From positions 142,501 to 206,500 of the forward strand of contig JAXRKP010000278.1 of NCBI GenBank assembly GCA_037039925.1: 64,000 nucleotides of DNA, read 5' to 3'. Below the pieces are notes generated by a model. The model worked only from the letters and a program-made list of their open reading frames with translations. It ran no database searches and was not told where the DNA came from. The position numbers and the translations under genes are program-made. The stretch comes from Doris montereyensis. Its lineage: Eukaryota; Mollusca; Gastropoda; Nudibranchia; Dorididae. How positions within the stretch are numbered: the stretch's first letter is position 1; every line of letters starts with the position of its first letter. Of the stretch, positions 25,917 to 34,991 are shown piece by piece.

Positions 25917-26054
25917 ACAAGTGTGGGGACTTTGCAGTCCAGGGGCAAGGTGCCAGCCTCTCAACCATAAGGTAGTGGGTTCGAGTCCCGCCGGGTTGAA
26001 ATATTTTCTTGATTTTTTTCAAAGCGAAATCTACCCAAAATCTGGGTCCAGGTA
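25917..26054 (+). mobile_element. SINE family A, 5' half (split by the viral element)
   Basis: The tRNA-like head GACTTTGCAGTCCAGGGGC, box B GGGTTCGAGTCCCGCC and the segment up to GGGTCCAGGTA. The rest resumes at 32914 beyond the inserted element. The last six bases, CAGGTA (26049-26054), are repeated at 32914-32919. Confidence 0.9.
26049..26054. other. 6-bp target site duplication, left
   Basis: CAGGTA, identical to 32914-32919. The uninterrupted SINE copies have one copy of the matching position (CCAGGTTTGTGGATC at 19910). Confidence 0.9.
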
Positions 26055-26436
26055 AGTAGTAAGAGACTTGTGCGAGTTTGGCTCACCCTCAGAGTTTCAG
26101 TTTCGATATCCAGTCTACCCCAGTGGCATTTCCCACATGTGCTAGTTTCGGTTTTCGATATCCACGTCGTTAGTATGTTAGGGGTATAAATATCCCACTT
26201 TTTTATATTTGAGAGTGCGGAGAGGTCTCCATATTACCTTATTACTCATACCCCCTCATTTTGTTAAAATGTAAGTCCGCCGCTCACTTACTATATATCT
26301 CTAGTACATTTATTGGGTGTATAAATATCCACACTTTTATTTTAGAGTCTATTGGGTCGCCCCTAAAATGCTATATTACTCGCAAGGCCAAAAGTAAAAA
26401 AAAATAAATGCATTTCTGTTTATCTATCTTAAATAA
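26055..26436 (+). repeat. left terminal inverted repeat with promoter
   Basis: Matches the reverse complement of 32534-32913 with about ten differences, ending at the base before the ATPase ATG. It contains two TATAAATA boxes (26185-26192 and 26320-26327) 135 bp apart, each set in a similar context (GTATAAATATCC). The second lies about 117 bp before the ATG. Two GATATCCA motifs lie nearer the tip. Confidence 0.93.
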
Positions 26437-27211
26437 ATGGCGAAGAATATTGACTGGGAAGAAGAAACAAATAGAAATAACTCTAAGATGTTATCTAATA
26501 GTATTAGAGGTTTAATTGTTGGAAAAAGCGGCTGTGGTAAGACTTGCTTACTTTTCAATCTATTGTTAGACAAAGACTTATTAGATTATAATAAATTAAT
26601 TGTATATGGGAAGAGTTTATTTCAATCGAAATATAAAATAATGAAATGTGGATTTGATAATAATCTGTCTAAAGAAACAATTCTAAATGTATTCAATATT
26701 GAAGATGAAATAAAGAAAAATAAAATGTGTCCTTATGAACTTATAAAACAAACCGATGAAAGAATGAATAATGAGAATCCAATTAAATGTCAATTCTTTG
26801 AAAGCACAGATAATATAATTGATCCAAAAGAATTGAAATCAACAGATAAAAACCTGATGATATTTGATGATGTATTGCTTGAGAAACAAAACACATGTAA
26901 TGATTATTATACTAGAGGTAGACAGCAATGTAAACTGTTTTTATTTGTCACAAAGTTATTTTCGTTTACCAAGACAAACAATTAGGGAAAACAGTAATTT
27001 TATATGTCTATTCCAACAAGATAATAAAAATATTCAACACATTTATCAAGACCATGCTTCTGAAGATATGGATTTTGAAGAATTTAAATCACTCTGTAAA
27101 ATCTGTTGGATCCAACCCTTTAATTATTTAGTTATAGATCATTCATCTTCAGTAAATAATGGTAAATATCGTCATAACTTCGATAACTTTTACATCCCTA
27201 AAAATGGATAA
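26437..27211 (+). pseudogene. A32/FtsK-HerA-like genome-packaging ATPase (one frameshift)
   Basis: A P-loop ATPase of the kind that pumps DNA into capsids of Polintons, virophages and large DNA viruses. Walker A is GLIVGKSGCGKTCLL (about residues 28-42). Walker B is NLMIFDDVLLE (about residues 139-149). RGRQQCKLFLF follows, and after a frame change come LSQSYFRLPRQTIREN and a conserved C-terminus, giving about 258 codons. The frame changes within a T-rich stretch near 26936-26955, so either a true mutation or a homopolymer indel is possible. The start ATG is the first base after the TIR. The stop overlaps the start of ORF2 (27204) by a few bases, showing compact viral packing. Confidence 0.85.
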
Positions 27212-27945
27212 CGAAACAAAACAACTATTAAAAGAAAATAATGAACTCTTAAAACAGTTAATTAAGAATACAAGTCCAAAGAAAGATTATCAGATAATTG
27301 TTAGCAGGAATGAATCAGATTTCACCACACTTTTTAACCCTGAATTAAAATTGGATAAAAATAAAGAATATGAAATTGCATTGGTTGATCTAGAGACATA
27401 TTATTCATTTCCAAATATATCATCTCATAATAATATAATTGAATATGAAAAGCAAGTCAGAAAACAAAACTATTTCATTTCCAGAGGGTTCATATGAATT
27501 TAAAGGTTTAGATAAAACAATAGAAAGACAATTGAAGGAGAATGATGATGATGACGCATTCACTTTAAAACCAAATCTAAATACATTAAAATCAATTCTT
27601 GATATTAAAACTGGATACAAAGTTAAATTTTTTCATAATAGTAGTATTAAAAGAGTCTTAGGTTTTACTAAAGATGTGTATGGCCCAGGAATACATGAAT
27701 CTGAAAATGTAGTTAATATTCTAGCAATTAATTCTATCTTTATTCATATTAATATTATTAATGGGTCAATTGTGAATGGAACTCAAGAAGCTGTGATTTA
27801 TTCCTTCTTCCCAAAGGTCTCACCAGGTTATAAAATAATTCAAAAACCAACAAATCCTATTTATCTACCTGTGGCATTAAACAATATAAGTTTATTATTG
27901 GTGATAAAACATTTCATGGAACAAGAGGATTATGGAATTTATTAA
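27204..27945 (+). pseudogene. ORF2, putative structural protein (frameshifted)
   Basis: I cannot name it with certainty. The first 20 or so residues form a charged heptad-like helix (KQLLKENNELLKQLIKN). Next comes IALVDLETYYSFPNIS, a block I associate with putative capsid/penton-type proteins of Polinton-like elements. After a frame change near 27456-27470 come ISFPEGSYEF, a beta-rich middle with SIKRVLGF, and SFFPKVSPGYKIIQKPTNPIYLPV. It overlaps the ATPase stop upstream and ends TAATG, overlapping ORF3. The last 17 or so codons look out of frame, because the ORF3 frame already reads meaningful sequence there (27890-27945), so its C-terminus may have been lost. A jelly-roll structural protein is a guess. 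Confidence 0.5.
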
Positions 27946-28310
27946 TGGTAAAAGAACCAGATGATTTTACTTCGAGTGATTATGATATATATAAAGAAAT
28001 CATGAAAGAAACCAATGTACTTAAAAATACAGAAACAGGTAAATTAAAAGCTAATGGTGGGAAGAAATGGAAAAGTATCTTAGGTAGAGTAGCAAAAGAA
28101 ATCTATCATGAAGAGGGTATTAAAACAATTATAATTCCCTCTAATCCAGATGAGCTATTAAAAAGAATAAATTTACTATTTGCAGAAAAAGAGGCTGGTA
28201 ATACTGGCTTAGAACAAGAACTGAAAGAAATATTTAAAGCCTTGTATAAGAAAAACATTATTAATAATGAACAACTTAAAAATCTTAATGATAAAGCAAA
28301 TACAATTTAA
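27945..28310 (+). CDS. ORF3, uncharacterised element protein
   Basis: 121 codons from an ATG overlapping the ORF2 stop (TAATG). The same frame is open upstream and reads GDKTFHGTRGLWNLL just before this ATG, so the functional start may be further left. It contains KKWKSILGRVAKEI and a helical, charged C-terminus (NTGLEQELKEIFKALYKK). The GTRGLWNLL-centred segment resembles a family of uncharacterised invertebrate proteins that I associate with Polinton-like elements. Function unknown; a DNA-binding or structural role is possible but not shown. No frameshift inside. Confidence 0.6.
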   Translation: MVKEPDDFTSSDYDIYKEIMKETNVLKNTETGKLKANGGKKWKSILGRVAKEIYHEEGIKTIIIPSNPDELLKRINLLFAEKEAGNTGLEQELKEIFKALYKKNIINNEQLKNLNDKANTI

Positions 28311-28330
28311 TTTCTTAAAAATATATTATT

Positions 28331-28606
28331 ATGAAAAAGCAAACGGACTAATGTAAATGGATATTATAAAGGTGATGGATTTATAGATTCATTAGTGTCA
28401 GCAGTTACTGGCACTGTTGCAAAAGAAGTTGCTACTGATGTTGTTAAAAAAGTAGCAACAAAAGTATTAACTGAAGTAGGAAATAGAGGATCACAAAAAT
28501 TTATTGATAAAATAATTCCCCTAAAAACAGTAATGGTTTAAGTGATAGATCTAAACAAATTCTTGCTCAACATATAATTCCAATACAAGAATATGTAAAA
28601 CAATAA
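28331..28606 (+). pseudogene. ORF4, small hydrophobic/amphipathic protein (frameshifted)
   Basis: A Gly-rich start (NGYYKGDGFIDSL) leads into an Ala/Val/Thr-rich amphipathic stretch, VSAVTGTVAKEVATDVVKK. The C-terminus in another frame is SDRSKQILAQHIIPIQEYVK. Frame changes fall at an A-run (28334-28338) and near CCCCTAAAAAC (28518-28528). Small proteins with this make-up in related elements may be minor capsid or membrane-active components; that is inference. It lies 20 bp after ORF3 and is the last gene of the rightward block. Confidence 0.5.
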
Positions 28607-28626
28607 TTCTTTTAAGTTTTAGTTTA

Positions 28627-28642
28627 CCTCCTCATGAGGAGG
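28627..28642. terminator. 16-bp perfect palindrome between converging gene blocks
   Basis: CCTCCTCATGAGGAGG reads the same on both strands. It lies 20 bp after the ORF4 stop and contains the ORF5 stop codon (28632-28634 on the - strand). The position suggests a shared 3'-end or termination signal, or a replication or packaging site; the function is not shown. Confidence 0.5.
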
Positions 28643-28881
28643 ATTTATATATTTCATCAATTTCAGGTACATTATTCATAATCTCTGCAAACTCTAAATC
28701 ACATTCTAATAAATCTGAATACTCATTACATAACTTATAAAACTTAATGTATCTAATTAGTGTTGATAAACCCATCAACATTCTCTAAATCATTTAAGTT
28801 TTCTCTATGACTATGATATGATGGAATAATTTCCTCTTCATCACTATCTTCCATATTTCCAAATTTATTAACAACACTCAT
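28632..28881 (-). pseudogene. ORF5, small acidic protein (frameshifted)
   Basis: Begins MSVVNKFGNMEDSDEEEII at 28881 and changes frame near 28760, continuing RYIKFYKLCNEYSDLLECDLEF and EIMNNVPEIDEIY to a stop inside the palindrome. About 83 codons, strongly acidic, no membrane segment. It lies 15 bp beyond the PolB stop in the leftward block. Not recognised. Confidence 0.5.
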
Positions 28882-28896
28882 TTTATTAGAGAAAAA

Positions 28897-31800
28897 TTAA
28901 ATGTTTTCAGAATTCATTGTATACATTGTATTCATTTGTATTGTTTCATTAAGAAGGCAATTTTTATAATCATCAAACTTAATATCCTTTTCAACAGTTG
29001 TTCTTCCTATTCCTTTTAATTTTTTTACCTCAGTTAGATCTGTTAATGTAAACGAATAAGCTTTACTTCTTAAGAACACAATCTCATTCATAATATTCCC
29101 ATTTAATTCATCCTTAAACTTTCCTATTACTTTTTTATTATCTTCTGAATATAATGGATGATCTTTCGGATAAGCAGATGTATCTAGGTGATTTATTATT
29201 GTCTCCATATCTTTATACATATCTCTTGTTTTAATTGATACGAATATTGAATCGGTGTCACTTGCAACTAATTCATTATCAGACCATAATTCATTGACAA
29301 CATCATAATAAAATTGATACATTAATTCCTTACTATAATCTAGAATACTCATCCCTAAATATATTGGTTTATCAAATTTTATTGATGTGATATTATTAAT
29401 TATTCCTACAAAATTTTCATTAAATATTATTGGGTCTTTAAAATTTGGCTTGTTTATATGTTTCTTTACTTCTTTAGGATCAGTAAATAATTTTATTTCA
29501 TTCCTACCTCTTATATTTTCTAATGTCTTTCCATAGAATGCATTGTTCATTAATTTCCAAAGATCCTTTTCAAAGTCAGATTTAGCTTTAGTTCTTTGTT
29601 TAGTATTAAAATCAATATATTTTTTCAACCATGCCGATTCTTCAAATGAAATTGTTCTATAAACTTTCTTAACTTTCATTCCTAACTTTATATACTCTTT
29701 TAAAATACTATGATGGATAATATATTTATTTTTATCTTTCAATGTAAGAAATAATTTTTCTTCATTTCCTAAAGTTCTATCTTCTTTTTCCAATATTTTT
29801 AATTGATACTCTGAAAGTTCTTCTTTTATTATTTTCATTTTCTCAGGTGCTAAAGGATATTTCATTGTTTTAAGTTTTTCTTTCTTTGTATATTCTAGAT
29901 CGCATTCAATGATGCATCCTCTTCCTTCTGGAATGTTGAGATAATAATCATCAGACTTTTCCCATTGAAAATCTTTTGTTGGTAATTTTTGTGACATAGA
30001 CCATCCATATAGATTATTTGCATCTAAATATAGTAAGAATGTTTCTTTTAAAAATACTCCTGGATCTCCTTCTTTTATAATATTTTCAAATTCTTTTCTT
30101 TGAAGAGGATCTAATTTTCTTACTCCTTCTGTATAATTAGGTGTATATTTATTATTTGCTTTGACATGTCTTGGTCCTAAAACTCCTGAGAATCCACCTC
30201 TTATTCCTTTTTCAAACATCAACAACATATCATAATCTGTTAGCAATTCTAATTCTACTCCAGTATGTTTTAATCCACATTGCCAAGTTAATCCTGGAGC
30301 AGAGAAACAATAACATGGATCTATTTGATGATGTTTTAGAAAGAACTCTCTAAACTTTTCAAATGCATCTGCTAATATTAATACTTCTGTTTTTAAATAT
30401 AATCTATGATAATCTTCTAATGTTTCACAATTATACTTTTTCCAAACTTTCTTAGCATGTTTATAATCCTTTCTAGATATACCTTTCCCGGATAATGTTG
30501 AGTAAAAGTTTTCAATAGGAGGTAATTCTGTTTCAGCTAATCTTTCAATTGAATCAATATCATATGGATAAAATCCTTTTTGTTTAAGTAACTCAATATT
30601 TTCAAATTCTTTAGATAAAATTGGAAATTCGTCTAATGATTTTGCTACATCTGCTAATCCCTTGCTTAGAAATCTATATGAATCCAAGAACCTTAGTTTT
30701 TTATAATTACTTCCAAAATCAATTGCAATATACTGTTCAGAGTTTTTAGCTAGAGGTTTTACTTTATTATATTTATCTTCATATTTCATTAACCCCTCAA
30801 TGATAAAATGGAAATCATAATTAGAACCATTATGAAAGAAGACAGGAATTATTTTAGATGATTTACCTTCTTTAGTATTACAAGATTGACAGGCTGCTCC
30901 CCTATATTGTAATGTATAATGATTGTGTTCTCTTATTTTATATTTTCTTTATATTGTTCTTCACAATTAAAACAATATAAATCCTTGTCCTTAAATTCTT
31001 CCTTACATTTTGGGCAAGATGTTAATTCTTTAAACTCTTCTTCCCACATGTAACACTCTGTTGCTTCTTGAGATTCTTCTTCTTGTTGTTTATTCAACAT
31101 AGGTTTTTTATTTTTATTTAAATATAATTTGTAGTTAATGTTTTTAAAAATTTGAATTATTTTCTGTACATATTTTTCTTTAGCATCATCTCCAATATAA
31201 GAAATGTATTGTGATTTATAAATATCTGGATAATCAGATTTAACATATATTCCATAACTATTAACTTCTTGTTTAAATATTTTATTTGTATAAGAATTCT
31301 TTGGATCTTGAGCATTGGTTGCAATAGGAATATTATTTGATTCAAAATCAGAATAGATTGCAAAGGGTAATCTTGAGTTGAAATGATGTTTTGTAAACTT
31401 GAGACTTGGTTGTTGTTTTTCTTTATTTTCTTTTGGCATTCTAACATTACAATGGTTATTATCTAAACATATTTCTCTATGTTTATCTAATGTGCTTTTT
31501 CTACGAAATCCGTTCATACAATTCCTACAAACAAAAGATTTATGCTTATTTTTATCACAAAGAAAACTATTAAGATCTTTTATTAAACAGTAATGTGTAT
31601 TTGTTTCATTCTCAAGATATAATAGATCTATTATATTATCTTCATTTTCTTTATTAGATGTATGAACTGGAAAAATAAATAACTTATCTTTTGGATTATT
31701 TAATGCAAAAACATTTATATTTAACAATGGATTGAGTTTTTCTACTTTCGGAATATCTTTAATACATACTGGATATTCAATTCCAGTCATATTAATTTTA

Positions 31801-32286
31801 TCTTCATATTTTTTATATTTTGATACTCTTTCCTTATTATCATCAGCAGGATATAATTTTGCTAATATTGCCCATAGAAAACATTTGTTATCATTTCGCT
31901 TTTGAACATGATATTATTAGATTTAAATGTAGAAGGAATATAAGATGATGCATTCAAATAATCAACTTTATATATTTTTACTTCTGCTTGAATTATTCTA
32001 TCAAAAGTAAATCCACTACCTCTTTCTTGAAAAGCATCTACCCATGCATTAAATTCGTTTGATTGATTATCAAAATATTTATTAATATTATTCCTGCTAA
32101 TGGTGTTCTAAATTCACAAGTTAGAATTATTTTAAGTTTTATTGGTGTTGTAGTTAAATCAACTTTATCTTTAAGTTGTTTAATATATTCAATATAATCA
32201 TCTTCATCTATATCATCTATAATATACTCACGGATAATATCACTGAATCTTTTGGTTTTTGTGGGAGCCATTTTTATAGAGAACAT
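28897..32286 (-). pseudogene. polB: protein-primed type B DNA polymerase (frameshifted)
   Basis: A family B polymerase of the protein-primed group, which copies linear genomes starting from a terminal protein. About 1,120 codons in four frame segments (breaks near 32098, 31912 and 30935). The N-terminal part has the FQERGSGFTF region and a C2H2-like finger (CRNCMNGFRRKSTLDKHREIC-type spacing, about 31540-31470). Exo I is YSDFES. Exo II is FHNGSNYDFHF, just after the third break. Exo III reads YLKTEV, with Glu where Asp is usual. Polymerase motif A is YLDANNLYGWSMS, motif B is KLMNNAFYGKT, motif C is SDTDSIF, then KLKG. The 630-codon C-terminal segment (30789-28897) is unbroken and keeps the polymerase residues. 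It is transcribed leftward after ORF6. Confidence 0.92.
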
Positions 32287-32305
32287 TTTGAATAGGATCT
32301 AAATT

Positions 32306-32533
32306 TTATAAATTTATATTTTTATAGTTAGTTCGATAATTTGGGTTTCTTTCAATAAACTCATTAAACGCTTGTTTATATTTTTCTTTATTTTTTTGAT
32401 AATGAACACGTTTTACTGGTTTCCTACATTCCTTACATTGGGAATTTACTCCACATGGTTTAGTATTGTTTTTATGATATTCATTAAATGTTTTAAATTG
32501 ACAACATGTGGAACAAGTTTTTCCTTGATCCAT
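32306..32533 (-). CDS. ORF6, zinc-ribbon protein
   Basis: 75 residues from the ATG that directly follows the right TIR. Two CxxC pairs (CSTC and CKEC, about 30 residues apart) with His between, then a Lys/Tyr-rich helix (HYQKNKEKYKQAFNEF). This pattern is common in small virus and phage zinc-ribbon or HNH-like proteins, but I see no clear HNH catalytic triad. It is the first gene of the leftward block, 20 bp before PolB, so it shares its promoter type with the ATPase gene at the other end. Intact. Role unknown; DNA binding is likely. Confidence 0.7.
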   Translation of the reverse strand: MDQGKTCSTCCQFKTFNEYHKNNTKPCGVNSQCKECRKPVKRVHYQKNKEKYKQAFNEFIERNPNYRTNYKNINL

Positions 32534-32913
32534 TTCTTTAAGATAGTTAAATAGAAATGCATTTTTTTTTGGACTTTTGGCCTTGCGAGTAATATAGCAT
32601 TTTAGGGGCGACCCAATAGACTCTAAAATAAAAGTGTGGATATTTATACACCCAATAAATGTACTAGAGATATATAGTAAGTGAGCGGCGGACTTACATT
32701 TTAACAAAACGAGGGGTATGAGTAATAAGGTAATATGGAGACCTCTCCGCACTCTCAAATATAAAAAAGTGCGGGATATTTATACTCCTAACATACTAAC
32801 GACGTGGATATCGAAGCCGAAACTAGCACATGTGGGAAATGCCACTGGGGTAGACTGGATATCGAAACTGAAACTCTGAGGGTGAGCCAAACTCGCACAA
32901 GTCTCCTACTACT
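32534..32913 (-). repeat. right terminal inverted repeat with promoter
   Basis: Mirror image of the left repeat, with TATA boxes at 32777-32784 and 32641-32648 pointing leftward into the element. Homology stops at the ATG of the zinc-ribbon ORF6 (32533-32531). Confidence 0.93.
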
Positions 32914-32919
32914 CAGGTA
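32914..32919. other. 6-bp target site duplication, right
   Basis: CAGGTA, followed by TGTGGATCAACACC, the resumed SINE body. Confidence 0.9.
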
Positions 32920-33110
32920 TGTGGATCAACACCTAGTCCCATCGGATAGACGGATGATAAAAAGGAGGTCCTGTGTGCAGATCACAACACTTTGTGCATG
33001 TTAAAGATGCCTTGGCTGTTTACATGACAATCTGGACAACATTTGAAAAAGTCCTACCAAAACCCCAGAGATCACCTTAGTTGTGGATGTGGGTAAATCA
33101 AATCAAATCA
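32914..33110 (+). mobile_element. SINE family A, 3' half (split by the viral element)
   Basis: Resumes at CAGGTATGTGGATCAACACC, then GGAGGTCCTGTGTGCAGATCACA, CCTTGGCTGTTTACATG and the tail GTGGGTAAATCAAATCAAATCAAATC. It completes the copy begun at 25917. Confidence 0.9.
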
Positions 33111-33854
33111 AATCAATCTACAAGTTCAAATGGGTATCAGCATCAGCTTGTGAGTAAAACCTACTTCAGCTGCAGTGTCCGTATTATAATCTGTTCTCTT
33201 TCAAGCTTTAATTTAAAAACCATAACTTACTCAGGTTCCATCAATGGGCTTTACCATAATCAGATTTCATTTCCTATTACCGGTATATAATTGAAGGGAT
33301 CATGTCATTTCAATACTGTGCCTAAGTCACAATTATGGCATTTAGAGAAAAATGCTAAAAAAAAATGGACTTTGGGACTGTTGGTGTTGGGAATTCCAAA
33401 TTTCAAATGGCTGTAAATGTGATGTAATTTCCATACTGTTCAGGAAGCATGATTTCCATTTATTCCTTAGGATTTTATCTGTTTGTCTACGAAAATGGAA
33501 ATAGGCACACTATTGAACTGACCCCTTTAATTTTGAAACGCTGATATTATTGCCAGTTTGACAGATGTAATGAAATTTTATGACTTCATTCTTTGAAAAT
33601 AAAGTTATATTTTTGTTTCATATGACAATAGTAGTTCTTGAATGTTAGTATGAGTATGAATGATGATTAATGAAATGGATTGAAAACAACGCATTACAAT
33701 TACATGTACGGTACTTTACAATTCAGTTGATGCTGACTGCTTGTGTGTTTGCTTGTTTGCATGAAGAGGAAAACTGTATGTGAGCATTTCTTTTACGCCT
33801 CATGCAAAATTATATTTTATGGTTTATATCATTATCAGTGACGATTGTTTAGCT
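33111..33854. other. intergenic spacer
   Basis: Starts with a fragment like the SINE B body (GGGTATCAGCATCAGCTTG, 33131). The rest is single-copy sequence with no gene recognised. Confidence 0.4.
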
Positions 33855-34122
33855 TGATTTGAGGAGTAGGTGGTCCACAAGGAAGGTGCCGGCCTTTCAA
33901 TTTCAACCCAAATATCATGGGTTCAAGTTCGAGTCTCGCCAAGTTGAAAAATTGTCTTGAGTTTTTTTTAGTAAACAATAAAATGTACCCCGCCCTTGGC
34001 TCAGGTCGGTGCATCGACACATAATCCCGTTGGAGATGAGGTTCTGTGTGCAGATCACAACGCTCTGTGCATCTTAAAGATCCCTTGGCTGCTTACTTAC
34101 ACTTACACTACTTACAGGGCAG
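33855..34122 (+). mobile_element. SINE family A copy
   Basis: Head with GGTGGTCCACAAGGAAGGTG and box B GGGTTCAAGTTCGAGTC. Body GGTGCATCGACACATAATCCC and CCTTGGCTGCTTACTTAC. The tail is replaced by the next copy. Confidence 0.8.
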
Positions 34123-34361
34123 TCCAGGCAAATGCTAAAGTAGAAGCCACCCCTTCTGATCCAGGTAGGGTAGGTGGATTGACACTGACAGTGACACCCA
34201 TTACCATCAGAGACAGACATTACAATTAAAATGGAGGTCCTGTGTGCATATCCCACCAGTCTGCACATTTAACAAAAACATCTCTTGGCTGTTTATACGA
34301 TGACCTGGGTAAAATTTAAAATCCTACCATTCAACCAAAACCCTTGAGGTAGTCCTAGCAG
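34123..34361 (+). mobile_element. SINE family A, second partial copy
   Basis: Joined head-to-tail to the previous copy, starting within the body (GATCCAGGTAGGGTAGGTGGATTGACAC, positions 34159-34186). It runs through TCTTGGCTGTTTATACG into the tail, which grades into the tandem array. Confidence 0.75.
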
Positions 34362-34825
34362 TGGATCTGTGTAAATCAAATCAAGTGGATCTGGGTAAAT
34401 CAAATCAAATAGATCTGGGTAAATCAAATCAAATGGATCTGTGTAAATGTAAATCGAATCAAGTGGATCTGTGTAAATCAAATCAAATGGATCTGGGTAA
34501 ATCAAATCAAATGGATCTGTGTAAATCAAATCAAGTGGATCTGGGTAAATCAAATCAAGTGGATCTGTGTAAATCAAATCAAGTGGATCTGTGTAAATCA
34601 AATCAAGTGGATCTGTGTAAATCAAATCAAATGGATCTGGGTAAATCAAATCAAGTGGATCTGTGTAAATCAAATCAAGTGGATCTGGGTAAATCAAATC
34701 AAGTGGATCTGGGTAAATTGAATCAAGTGGATCTGGGTAAATCGAATCAAGTGGATCTGGGTAAATCAAATCAAGTGGATCTGGGTAAATCAAATCAAGT
34801 GGATCTGGGTAAATCAAATCAATTT
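34362..34825. repeat. 24-bp minisatellite derived from the SINE tail
   Basis: About 19 units of 24 bp containing GGTAAATCAAATCAA and GTGGATCTG. This is the 3' end of SINE A (compare GTGGATGTGGGTAAATCAAA at 33084). Units alternate GGGTAAA and TGTAAA variants. The 24-bp unit keeps frames open on both strands. Confidence 0.93.
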
Positions 34826-34991
34826 GGACACAAACCTCACATTCACAATCTGTTCTGATTGAGAGGCCAACACCTTGCCTCCAGAAAGCCAAATCCTCCC
34901 TCAGTGACTAATTTTCCTTGGCCTAATAGTGACTGTGGTGAGACAAGGGGCATGTCGAAAGTGAAGGAAATGACATTGAACAATGTTAAAC

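Larger units (their letters stand above)
26055..32913. mobile_element. compact Polinton/Maverick-like viral element, 6.9 kb
   Basis: Seen directly: inverted repeats of about 380 bp at both ends (around 97% identical by eye), termini AGTAGTA...TACTACT, and a perfect 6-bp direct repeat CAGGTA on both sides. The element interrupts a SINE exactly at that repeat. Known of the family: Polintons make 6-bp duplications, have AG...CT termini, and carry protein-primed PolB and an A32-like ATPase. Both genes are present here. Gene order: ATPase, ORF2, ORF3 and ORF4 rightward; ORF6, PolB and ORF5 leftward; the two blocks converge at 28607-28642. It is far smaller than the usual 15-20 kb Polinton, and no retroviral-type integrase, protease or clear major capsid gene is seen. 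It is more AT-rich than its surroundings. Confidence 0.92.

Noticed and set aside
26055..32913. Bidnavirus or parvovirus insertion
   Set aside because: Size and PolB would fit a bidnavirus segment, but the A32-like ATPase, the 6-bp duplication and AG...CT termini point to the Polinton group; no parvovirus-type NS1 helicase is seen.
34362..34858. ORFs with repeated IYPDPLDL and QVDLGKSN
   Set aside because: Translation of the SINE-tail minisatellite.
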